Positions 46,141-53,573 of a stretch of DNA of 55,665 nt are shown in pieces. This DNA is from an uncultured Bacilli bacterium (GTDB lineage: Bacteria; Bacillota_I; Bacilli_A; RF39; UBA660): NCBI GenBank assembly GCA_934090595.1, contig CAKOJO010000001.1, positions 1-55,665 of the forward strand. Direction: 5' to 3'. Position 1 is the first letter of the stretch, and every line of letters starts with the position of its first letter. Below the pieces are notes generated by a model. The model made no database searches. It saw only the letters and a list, made by a program, of their open reading frames with translations, and was not told where the DNA came from. Made by a program: the position numbers and the translations under genes.

Positions 46141-46595
46141 TGATAAAGATTATTTGTATTGGAAAGTTGAAGGAAAAGTACTTTAGGGATGCTGTTTCTG
46201 AGTATCTTAAAAGACTTAGTAAGTATACTAAAATTTCTTTGATTGAAATTGCTGATTGTAGTGATGTAGATGTTAAGAGTTGTTTAGCTAAAGAGAAGGA
46301 AGCTATATTAAAAAATATTAAAGAAAAAGATAATGTTGTTTTGCTTGATGTTAATGGTATTGAGTATTCAAGTGTTTCGTTTTCTGATTTTATTAATGAT
46401 GAGCTTTCTTATAATAGTAATATTACTTTTATAATTGGGTCTTCAAATGGATTTGATGATGAAATATATAGTTTATTTAAGAAAAGAATATCTTTTTCTA
46501 AGATGACTTTTCCTCATCAACTGTTTAGAGTTTTATTACTTGAACAAATTTATCGTAGTTTTAAGATAATTAATAATGAAAAGTATCATAAGTAG
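46140..46595 (+). CDS. rlmH: 23S rRNA pseudouridine-1915 N3-methyltransferase RlmH
   Basis: RlmH (151 aa), a SPOUT-class knotted methyltransferase that modifies pseudouridine 1915 in helix 69 of assembled ribosomes. Signatures are IICIGKLKEKYFRDAVSEY, the SAM knot FIIGSSNGFDDEI and the C-terminal MTFPHQLFRVLLLEQIYRSF. It overlaps walJ by one base. Position at the end of this cluster is the same as in B. subtilis, where yycJ and rlmH are close. A terminator overlaps its stop. Confidence 0.96.
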   Translation: MIKIICIGKLKEKYFRDAVSEYLKRLSKYTKISLIEIADCSDVDVKSCLAKEKEAILKNIKEKDNVVLLDVNGIEYSSVSFSDFINDELSYNSNITFIIGSSNGFDDEIYSLFKKRISFSKMTFPHQLFRVLLLEQIYRSFKIINNEKYHK

Positions 46596-46614
46596 GTTAA
46601 TTCCTACTTTTTTT
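46591..46614 (+). terminator. Terminator after rlmH
   Basis: AGTAGG-ttaatt-CCTACT followed by seven T residues; the rlmH stop is in the stem. Confidence 0.88.
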
Positions 46615-46636
46615 CATATAATTAATTGGTGATGAT

Positions 46637-47911
46637 ATGGAGCTTGTTAATAAACTTATTTGGGCTGTTGCAGTTTCTTTTCTTTTTTTATCTAGTATTT
46701 ATTTTACTTTTAAACTTAGATTTGTTCAACTTAGATTATTTAAAGTGTTGTCTTGTCTTAAAACTGAGAAGAGTCATAATGATATTAGTGCAAAGGATAG
46801 TTTAATTATGTCTTTGTCTTCGAAAATAGGGGTTGGTTCTTTAGCAGGAATTGCTTTTGCTATTTATTATGGAGGATTAGGCTCAGTTTTTTGGATATGG
46901 GTTATTACATTTTTAACTTCTATTAATTGTTTTGTGGAGAACATTTTATCAACTATATATAAAAAAGTTGACAATAATGGGTGTCAAGGAGGGCCTTTTT
47001 ATTATATTAAGTATGGTCTTAAAAAGAAGAAACTTGCCTTTTTATATGCTATTTTGGCTATTGTTTCTTATTCTACTGGATTTATAGCAATACAAAATAA
47101 TACTATGGTTTCTTTAATTGGAGATATGTATAATATAAATATTGTAATAGTTTCTTTTGTTATAACAATATTATCTTGTTTTGTTTTTTTAAAGGGAATT
47201 AAAACTGTTTCTAATCTTTGTAATAAAATTTTTCCAATTATGATGTTTATGTATTTATTTATTGGTTTAATAGTGTTTGTAAAAAATATTTCTTTTATTC
47301 CGGAGTTGTTTTTAAATATTTTTTATAGTGCATTTGATGTTAAATCAATATCTGGTGGTTTTTTATATGTGATGCTTATTGGTATTCAAAAAGGTATTTT
47401 TCAAACTGAAGCTGGTGTTGGTACTAGTGCAATGATAAGTGGGACTAGTAGTAATACTGATTTTATTAAACAAGGAAATACGGGAATTGTTTCTACTTAT
47501 TTTATTGGTTTTATAGTTTCTTTTGTTACGACTTTGATTATTGTCACTAGCGACTATGGAGTGTTTTCTTCGATGAATGGAATTGAACTTACTAAGTATG
47601 CTTTTAATTATCATTTTGGTTATATTGGAGAGGTTTTATTACTTATTATTTTAGTTTTATTTGCTTTTTCTACAATTATAACTGTCTATTATTATGCTCT
47701 TAGTAATTTGAAAGGACTTACTAACAAAAAATTGTTAATAAATATTCTTAAGATTGTTACAGTTTTGTCTTTGTTTGTAGGAGGCATTGTTTCATCTTAT
47801 GTTGTTTGGAGAACTATTGATATTTTTGTGGGATTACTTACTATTATAAATACTTATTCTATATTTATGCTTAAGGATGTTGTAGTTAAGAGGGTTAGGT
47901 CTAGTATTTAG
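46637..47911 (+). CDS. Sodium:amino acid symporter, AGCS (AlsT) family
   Basis: A 424-residue membrane transporter with about ten hydrophobic segments. AGCS-family motifs are SSKIGVGSLAGIAFAIYYGG, GSVFWIW, CQGGPFYYIKYGL and FQTEAGVGTSAMISG, corresponding to GxGNIAG, GGP-x-YYI and F-x-x-EAG of alanine/glycine/glutamine carriers. It is slightly shorter than B. subtilis AlsT (465 aa). It probably takes up alanine, glycine or glutamine with sodium; the exact substrate cannot be read. GGTGAT lies three bases before ATG. Confidence 0.9.
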   Translation: MELVNKLIWAVAVSFLFLSSIYFTFKLRFVQLRLFKVLSCLKTEKSHNDISAKDSLIMSLSSKIGVGSLAGIAFAIYYGGLGSVFWIWVITFLTSINCFVENILSTIYKKVDNNGCQGGPFYYIKYGLKKKKLAFLYAILAIVSYSTGFIAIQNNTMVSLIGDMYNINIVIVSFVITILSCFVFLKGIKTVSNLCNKIFPIMMFMYLFIGLIVFVKNISFIPELFLNIFYSAFDVKSISGGFLYVMLIGIQKGIFQTEAGVGTSAMISGTSSNTDFIKQGNTGIVSTYFIGFIVSFVTTLIIVTSDYGVFSSMNGIELTKYAFNYHFGYIGEVLLLIILVLFAFSTIITVYYYALSNLKGLTNKKLLINILKIVTVLSLFVGGIVSSYVVWRTIDIFVGLLTIINTYSIFMLKDVVVKRVRSSI

Positions 47912-47948
47912 TTTATTTTTGTTGTAAAATGTTTTTGGAGGTAGTATT

Positions 47949-48611
47949 ATGCTTAATAAAAAGTGGGATGTTGTTCTTCATGATGAGTTTTCTAAACCAT
48001 ATTTTAAAAAGTTAGTTAGTGATATACGTAATGAGTATAGAATACATACTGTTTATCCAAAAGCTGATGATGTTTTTAATGCTTTTAAATATACTGATTA
48101 TGATCAGGTAAAGGTTGTTATTTTAGGACAAGATCCTTATCATGGAGAGGGTGAGGCTATGGGACTTTCTTTTTCTGTTAATGATGGAATTAGAAAACCA
48201 CCTTCACTTTTAAATATTTATAAGGAGTTACATGATGATTTAGGTTATCCGATTGCAGAGAGTGGTAATTTGTCTAAATGGGCAAAGCAAGGTGTTTTTC
48301 TTTTAAATAGTATTCTTACTGTTGAGAAGGATAGTCCTTTGTCTCATAAAAAGTATAATTGGGAATTATTTACTGATGCAGTTATACAAAAGATTAATGA
48401 ACGTGATGTACCTGTTGTATTTATTTTATGGGGTAGTTATGCAAGAAGTAAGAAGAAGTTTATTACTAATCCTAATCATTTGATACTTGAATCTGTACAT
48501 CCTTCACCATTTTCTTGTTATAATGGTTTTTTTGGAAGTAGACCGTTTTCTAAAGCTAATGAGTTTTTGATATCAAAAAAAATTAGTCCAATAGATTTTT
48601 CTATAGACTAA
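47949..48611 (+). CDS. ung: Uracil-DNA glycosylase
   Basis: Family 1 UNG (220 aa) removes uracil from DNA. The water-activating loop VVILGQDPYHGEGEAMGLSFS has the catalytic Asp62, FLLNSILTVE follows, and the DNA-intercalation loop is HPSPFSCYNGFFGSRPF with the catalytic His. The GGAGG site lies seven bases before ATG. It converges with lemA, overlapping by four bases. In Bacillus, ung (ywdG) and gerQ (ywdL) are also near each other. Confidence 0.97.
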   Translation: MLNKKWDVVLHDEFSKPYFKKLVSDIRNEYRIHTVYPKADDVFNAFKYTDYDQVKVVILGQDPYHGEGEAMGLSFSVNDGIRKPPSLLNIYKELHDDLGYPIAESGNLSKWAKQGVFLLNSILTVEKDSPLSHKKYNWELFTDAVIQKINERDVPVVFILWGSYARSKKKFITNPNHLILESVHPSPFSCYNGFFGSRPFSKANEFLISKKISPIDFSID

Positions 48612-49108
48612 TTTTTTAATATTTCATAATCGTCAATTTTTCTTAGTTTAAATGATTTGTATTGAGTGAATTTTAGTAGTTTATATATTAAGTTCATAGG
48701 TTTTTTTAAGAATAATTCATTGTAATTTATTACGTTTGCATTGTAGTAATCTTTTAAACCTTCGATGTTGTCATCAATTTCATTTAGTTTTATTATTTCT
48801 TTTTTAAATTTTTTATTTTTTTTAGGATTTTCTAACAAGTATTTGTTAATATCCCATCTTATGTTAAATAGATTGTCTTCTTTTTCATGAATTGTTTCTT
48901 CTTCATTATATGTGAATTTGTTTAATTCTTCATCATTTATATCTTTTATTACTTTTTTAATTATTTCGTTTTTTTCTTTTAAATGGTTTTCTAAGTTGTC
49001 TTCGCAAGTTATTATTGCATTTTCAAGGTCTTCTAATTTTTTATATTTTATAAACACTATTGCTAGTAATGCTAGTATAATTGTTATTATAATAATTATA
49101 TATATCAT
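48608..49108 (-). CDS. LemA family protein
   Basis: A 166-residue LemA-type protein. It has one N-terminal membrane segment (about residues 2-19), then long helices, ending with the family block YYNANVINYNELFLKKPMNL and LLKFTQYKSF (compare YN-x-A-V-x-x-YN-x-x-x-x-x-P). LemA proteins are helical-bundle membrane proteins of uncertain function, often beside peptidases; none lies next to it here. GGTGAT lies three bases before ATG, and an extended -10 (TGATATAAT) is at 49140-49132 on the minus strand. Confidence 0.8.
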   Translation of the reverse strand: MIYIIIIITIILALLAIVFIKYKKLEDLENAIITCEDNLENHLKEKNEIIKKVIKDINDEELNKFTYNEEETIHEKEDNLFNIRWDINKYLLENPKKNKKFKKEIIKLNEIDDNIEGLKDYYNANVINYNELFLKKPMNLIYKLLKFTQYKSFKLRKIDDYEILKN

Positions 49109-49166
49109 TTTATCACCAATCCTATAAAAAGATTATATCATATTTTTTAGTATTATTTACATTAAT

Positions 49167-49197
49167 TTTAAAAAGAAACTGTATTTGTAGTTTCTTT
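49167..49197 (-). terminator. Terminator after gerQ
   Basis: On the minus strand AAAGAAACT-(8 nt)-AGTTTCTTT is followed by TT and A/T-rich sequence. Confidence 0.6.
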
Positions 49198-49206
49198 AGT
49201 TTTTAA

Positions 49207-49536
49207 TTAGATTACTTTGTAGTTTATTTCTTCATCAAATACAATGAAATCAACGTATATTGATAGAAGTAAATACCATTTGCCAGTTTTTGGATCACTT
49301 ATTACAACATGATCTCTTGCTGCTTGTTCTACGACTCCGGTGAATATTCTATCTCTATATTCATTTGAATCTGGAAAAGTCATATAGATGCTTGCAACTT
49401 TTCCTTTATTTAATCTTAAGATGTTTTCTACATAAGATTGTTCCATTGGAAGATCTTCACTTATTCCTGTTGGAATTGTGTTTAGATTTTGATTTGGGTT
49501 GGTATTAAAACCAGGATTATAATAACTATTATTCAT
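49207..49536 (-). CDS. gerQ: Spore coat protein GerQ
   Basis: GerQ (109 aa), an inner spore coat protein that is cross-linked by transglutaminase and is needed for CwlJ localisation and germination in Bacillus. A short Asn-rich, proline-containing start (residues 1-28) is followed by the highly conserved core: MEQSYVENILRLNKGKVASI, YMTF, RDRIFTGVVEQAARDHVVIS, DPKTGKWYLLL, FDEEINY. B. subtilis GerQ (181 aa) has a longer Gln-rich N-terminus that carries cross-linking lysines; here that part is mostly missing. GGTGAT lies three bases before ATG. Confidence 0.93.
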   Translation of the reverse strand: MNNSYYNPGFNTNPNQNLNTIPTGISEDLPMEQSYVENILRLNKGKVASIYMTFPDSNEYRDRIFTGVVEQAARDHVVISDPKTGKWYLLLSIYVDFIVFDEEINYKVI

Positions 49537-49621
49537 TTTATCACCACTTAATTGTATGTTTTATTTTTTTATATAGTACTTTATTTTTATTTATGTTATA
49601 CTTATTATAGAGGTGTTATGT

Positions 49622-50686
49622 ATGGCTTACAGTATAAGTGAAATTCAAAAAAAATTATCTTATTTTAAGGAATTGTTTGATCCTGAAAAGAGTACATATC
49701 CTATCATTAGAGATATTGCAGATAATAAGTATACACCAGAGGAAGCATTGGATAAGTTGCTTACTATTGATAATATGTATGAAATGCCTAAGAATGTTCA
49801 GGATTATTATGATACTATTTTGAATGATTTAAAAAATTTAGTTGATGATAGAAAAAAAGTGAGATTACGTGAAGAGTTATTAAAACAGGCTTCTATGAAT
49901 ATTGAAAGTAATTTACATGATAGAAAGATTGATTTAAATGCTAATACTTTAGAACAACATGAAGAAAATGATACACAAGCAAAGCAACAGGCTTATATAA
50001 ACAATTTGAGTAGTGAAAACAATAAACTTGATAATGTTAATCAATCTTTAAAAAAAGAAAAGGAAGTTGGTCAAGAATTCGGTGATAAATTTGTTCAATC
50101 TACTCTTACTTATGGAGATCAATTAGAGAAAATTAATGAAGAAGCTTTGAATAATGTTAAAAGAGTTGTAAATCCTTCAGTTGCAGACCTTAGAAATTAT
50201 GTTAATTTTTATAAAAGTAATCAAAGAGATGATCAAACTTTTAATATTAGAATAAATGGTAGTCCTTCACAACGTTCTATTGAATTATTTTATAAGGGAT
50301 ATAATGTTAGTGAAAAGATTCCTAAGGTCGTTTTTGAATATACTAGTGAAGAAGCTTTTGATAGCAAGACTATTTATGAAATTGTTATGCTTTATGCAAA
50401 TGATGCTGAAACATTGTCTTCTACTAATGAAAATAATAAGTATGTAAATGTGTCTTCTAACGGTGATACTTTAGAAATTAATGATATGCCGGTTGAATTT
50501 ACTGATAATGTTGATAAAAATATAAATGAGATGCAAAAGGATGATCAATTTTTATATGATAAAAAAAATGTAAAGAAGTTGGTTAGAAAATTGGATGATG
50601 TTGCTTCTGCAGAAATGTTAAAAATATTTGTTTTGATTGTTATTATATTTGTTATTCTGGTAGTGTTTTTATTAATTAGGAGATGA
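49622..50686 (+). CDS. Tail-anchored coiled-coil protein, unknown function
   Basis: A 354-residue protein I do not recognise. It is polar and helical, with a probable coiled coil at about residues 65-150 (Gln/Asn/Glu/Lys-rich). A more mixed domain lies at 200-300 (TFNIRINGSPSQRSIELFYKG, ASAEMLKIF), and a single strongly hydrophobic C-terminal segment (about 331-351) is followed by RR, so it should be anchored by its tail with the bulk in the cytoplasm. ATG 49622 has AGAGGTG six bases upstream. pduL follows after four bases and is probably cotranscribed. Confidence 0.7.
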   Translation: MAYSISEIQKKLSYFKELFDPEKSTYPIIRDIADNKYTPEEALDKLLTIDNMYEMPKNVQDYYDTILNDLKNLVDDRKKVRLREELLKQASMNIESNLHDRKIDLNANTLEQHEENDTQAKQQAYINNLSSENNKLDNVNQSLKKEKEVGQEFGDKFVQSTLTYGDQLEKINEEALNNVKRVVNPSVADLRNYVNFYKSNQRDDQTFNIRINGSPSQRSIELFYKGYNVSEKIPKVVFEYTSEEAFDSKTIYEIVMLYANDAETLSSTNENNKYVNVSSNGDTLEINDMPVEFTDNVDKNINEMQKDDQFLYDKKNVKKLVRKLDDVASAEMLKIFVLIVIIFVILVVFLLIRR

Positions 50687-50690
50687 TATT

Positions 50691-51257
50691 TTGAAAGTTA
50701 AAGTAGGTGTTTCGAATAGACATGTTCATTTGTCAAGGTTTGATTATGAGTTGCTATTTGATACAGAAATGGAATGTGAAAGAGAACTTTCTCAAATTGG
50801 AGAGTATAAATCTAATAAAAGAGTTTGTTTAAAAACTGATAAAGGTGTTATTTGTGATGTTGCTGTTCTTGGGCCTTGTAGAGATTATACTCAAGTTGAA
50901 ATTAGTAAAACTGATGCTTACTTTTTTGGAATTTCTCCGGAGGTAAGAAGCTCTGGTGATGTTTCTCATGGTGAATATATTACAATAGTTGGAGAAAAAG
51001 GCGAAATAATTCGAGATTGTTGTATTATTGCCACACGTCATATTCATATTTCTCATGAGGACAGAGTTAAGTATGGTTTGCATGATGATTTATATGGTGT
51101 TAAGGTTGATGGGGTAAAACCTGGTATACTAGGTGATGTTCATATTAAGGAACTTGACAATGGATATTTTGAGCTTCATTTGGATAGAGATGATGCTAAT
51201 GCATTTATGCTTAAGAATGGTGATCTTGTTGAAATAATTGATAATATAAAAAACTGA
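50691..51257 (+). CDS. pduL: Phosphate acyltransferase PduL
   Basis: PduL-type phosphotransacylase (188 aa), which moves acyl groups between CoA and phosphate and is unrelated to Pta. Zinc-binding histidines are in GVSNRHVHLSRFD and ATRHIHISHEDR, and the two-domain repeat with GDV and DRDDAN is typical. It starts at TTG 50691 with AGGAGATGAT upstream, four bases after the preceding gene. No microcompartment shell genes are nearby, so this is probably the housekeeping enzyme linking acetyl-CoA to acetyl phosphate and, with acetate kinase, to ATP. Confidence 0.93.
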   Translation: MKVKVGVSNRHVHLSRFDYELLFDTEMECERELSQIGEYKSNKRVCLKTDKGVICDVAVLGPCRDYTQVEISKTDAYFFGISPEVRSSGDVSHGEYITIVGEKGEIIRDCCIIATRHIHISHEDRVKYGLHDDLYGVKVDGVKPGILGDVHIKELDNGYFELHLDRDDANAFMLKNGDLVEIIDNIKN

Positions 51258-51274
51258 TATTATTAATAACTTGA

Positions 51275-51312
51275 GATATTTTTGCGATAAATTGTAAAAA
51301 TATCTTTTTTTT
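51275..51312 (+). terminator. Terminator after pduL
   Basis: GATATTTTT pairs with AAAAATATC across a 12-base loop, followed by eight T residues. Confidence 0.8.
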
Positions 51313-51375
51313 ACTAGTAAATATTTTAATAAGTGTAAAAATGAGTCAATAAAATAGAACAAAATAGGCAATTTA

Positions 51376-51384
51376 TGTTATACT
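51376..51384 (+). promoter_or_regulatory. Extended -10 promoter of the 615-residue gene
   Basis: TGT followed by TATACT (51379-51384), 24 bases before the start codon; no clear -35 is visible. Confidence 0.5.
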
Positions 51385-51408
51385 GGTTGTAAAGTAGGAG
51401 GTAAAACT

Positions 51409-53256
51409 ATGTTAAAAGATTTCAATCCTCATATTATGTTACAAGAAGAAAAATTAAAACAAGAGAGATTAAAAAAAATAATAGATGAGGAAAAAAACAG
51501 AAATGAACTATTGAAGAAATTATATCTGATAATTCGTGACCAAAAGTCTGAAGTGAATGAGTTAGATAAACAAATAGAAAATTTAGAAGTAAAAAACCAA
51601 AATGTAGGTGTTATTAGTAAATTTTTAAAAAGTTTTAAATTAGGAAAGGGTTACAAAACTGATTTGGAAATTCAGAAGTTAATAAGAGAAAAGCAAAAAT
51701 TAGAAAAAGAGCTAGAAAACAATCAAAATCAAGTAAAAACAATTCAAAATCAAGTAAAAGCAATTCAAAATCAAAAAGAGGTAGCAAGTGAAAAAGTTAA
51801 CAAATGTGTAAAAGAAGAAGATGAAAGACTAGTAATAACAGATGAAGATTATGTAGAAAAATTTACAGAAAAATCATATGAAGATATAGACATTGATAAA
51901 AAAGTATTAGTTCATTGTACGAATCTTTTCCCCAAAAATCATATGTTATTAACAAATTATGATGGCGATAAAATACAAGAAGAAGATTATAAATACAGAG
52001 ATGTTAATAAAAAGGTAAATATTATAAGTCACAGACATACTCTTCATTTTACTATCAACAATAGAGTACAAAATACATCGAAAGGAGAGGGTACATGGGA
52101 TGATCGTATTTATATGATTGTAGATCAACTAAAACCTATAAAAAATAAAATCGAGCATGAAAGTCCTAGTGATTCTTGGACGGGTGAGAGTATAAAACTT
52201 TCAAATGAAGCAGTAATATTAGTAAAATTACAAGAAAAGGATAGGCTGAAAAAGGAAAATCTAAATGGTTATAAAGTTTGCTATTATGATGGTGATCCTA
52301 TAAAATGCTTAAGAAATTTTTTGAAAATAAATGGATATGAAACTATTGAAACGTATGCAAATTACTCTGCTCATTCTGAGAGTGCAAGATCGTTGCAAGA
52401 AAAAACTTTGAATGAACGTGATTTTATAATAAATTATATGAAAGATAATAAATATTTGAAAAAAGATATACCTATGTTTTCAGCAAAAGAAATGGCCGTG
52501 ATTATAGATATCCTGCCTGGTTTTTCAGATCCATCATGTAGGCTTGAAGGATTAATAATTTCTGAAATTGAAAAAGATTCTAACTTTGAGTTTCAAAAAC
52601 CTGATTTATTGAGAATTGCTGACTTTATGATAAGAACAGGTGTAAAGAAAACAGAAGATGGAAAATACAAATTTGCATCAGATGAGGATGTATATAAAAT
52701 TGCAAAAGCATATACAAATACAAATGATGCTCAATTGATAACAATTGATGATGGGCAATTAAATTTAATTAAGGAAATGTATAATTTGCGTGAAGAACTT
52801 CACAAAGAATATGAAGCACGAAAACATCCTAGTTTTGAGGAAATAGCTTCTATGAAAGTAAAAGATCTATATAAGTTTGAAAATCAATTAGCATTAGAAA
52901 CCTTACAAAAAAATATCAAAATCTATAAACATACTTGGCTTAGATTAATTGCTGAAGGTTACTTAATATTAGGTATAAAATTTCGCATTACTCTTGAAGA
53001 AAATGAAGAACGAAATATAAATATTGCTCAAATAAATAATGAAAAAGGTATAAATTTTGCCAAAAAAGCCGCTGAAATACTTGCAGATGAAATAGATGGT
53101 GAGTTATTTGAAAATTTTGTATTTATTTGTTTTGATAAAGAAACAACTGCTCAAGAGATAGTAGATAAAGCAAAAATGTTATCGATGCGAAGAGATGAAA
53201 TAGTAGATGAATTAAAGGAAGAAATAGAAAAAGGAAACAGAGTTACTAAAAAATGA
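51409..53256 (+). CDS. Large coiled-coil protein of unknown function, base composition unlike neighbours
   Basis: A 615-residue cytoplasmic protein without a signal peptide or membrane segment. Residues 1-140 form a long coiled coil (Lys/Glu/Gln-rich) with a heptad repeated through a 21-base DNA repeat (QNQVKTI, QNQVKAI). Residues about 165-340 look like a globular domain with VLVHCTNLFP, SHRHTLHFTINNRV and GEGTWDDRIYMIVDQL, possibly an enzyme with His/Arg-rich motifs; a helical C-terminal part follows. The coding strand is A-rich, whereas neighbouring genes are T-rich, which suggests acquisition by transfer. AGGAGG precedes ATG, and the gene has its own promoter and terminator. I cannot assign a function. 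Confidence 0.75.
   Translation: MLKDFNPHIMLQEEKLKQERLKKIIDEEKNRNELLKKLYLIIRDQKSEVNELDKQIENLEVKNQNVGVISKFLKSFKLGKGYKTDLEIQKLIREKQKLEKELENNQNQVKTIQNQVKAIQNQKEVASEKVNKCVKEEDERLVITDEDYVEKFTEKSYEDIDIDKKVLVHCTNLFPKNHMLLTNYDGDKIQEEDYKYRDVNKKVNIISHRHTLHFTINNRVQNTSKGEGTWDDRIYMIVDQLKPIKNKIEHESPSDSWTGESIKLSNEAVILVKLQEKDRLKKENLNGYKVCYYDGDPIKCLRNFLKINGYETIETYANYSAHSESARSLQEKTLNERDFIINYMKDNKYLKKDIPMFSAKEMAVIIDILPGFSDPSCRLEGLIISEIEKDSNFEFQKPDLLRIADFMIRTGVKKTEDGKYKFASDEDVYKIAKAYTNTNDAQLITIDDGQLNLIKEMYNLREELHKEYEARKHPSFEEIASMKVKDLYKFENQLALETLQKNIKIYKHTWLRLIAEGYLILGIKFRITLEENEERNINIAQINNEKGINFAKKAAEILADEIDGELFENFVFICFDKETTAQEIVDKAKMLSMRRDEIVDELKEEIEKGNRVTKK
51724..51775 (+). repeat. In-frame 21-base tandem repeat (coiled-coil heptad)
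   Basis: CAAAATCAAGTAAAARCAATT occurs twice in tandem (51724-51744, 51745-51765) plus a partial third copy. Each unit encodes seven residues (QNQVKTI or QNQVKAI), one heptad of the coiled coil, so copy-number change would lengthen the coil without breaking the frame. Confidence 0.85.
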
Positions 53257-53258
53257 TA

Positions 53259-53301
53259 AAAAGATATTCTTAATATGTTTGAATTTTTAAGGATATCTTT
53301 T
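53259..53301. terminator. Probably bidirectional terminator after the 615-residue gene
   Basis: AAAAGATAT-TCTTAA pairs with TTAAGG-ATATCTTTT; T-rich tails lie on both strands. It separates the rightward gene from the leftward pair that follows. Confidence 0.6.
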
Positions 53302-53381
53302 ACTTTTAAAATATTTCTAAATTTTCAATTTTATTGTTCATATCTATATTCTAATAGCTAGTATTTAGAAAAAGCAGATAA

Positions 53382-53573
53382 TTATTTTTTTCTTTTTTCT
53401 CTATAGATTTCAAGGCGTTCTAGGGTTTGTTCAGTTGGATTTTCCCATTCTTCGCTAGTTATGTTTGCATCATATAGTTCGCTTTCGTTTAATAGTCCTA
53501 AATCATTCATTAAATAATATAAATATTCTTGATTGATATCAATCGCGTTTTTCTTCATTTTCTTTCTTATCAT
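53382..53573 (-). CDS. Small charged protein, unknown function
   Basis: A 63-residue protein (starts MIRKKMKKNAIDINQEYLYY) overlapping the end of the penicillin-binding protein gene by 35 bases. AAGGAG lies seven bases before ATG 53573 on the minus strand; the open frame continues upstream without a better start. It has a basic start and an acidic middle (NESELYDANITSEEWENPTEQ) and no membrane segment. The overlap and the ribosome site suggest coupled translation with the upstream gene. I do not recognise the family. Confidence 0.65.
   Translation of the reverse strand: MIRKKMKKNAIDINQEYLYYLMNDLGLLNESELYDANITSEEWENPTEQTLERLEIYREKRKK

Noticed and set aside
49551..49576. A sigma-E-like promoter (CATACAAT on the minus strand) for gerQ
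   Set aside because: Transcription from it would begin within the ribosome site of gerQ, so the match is probably accidental.
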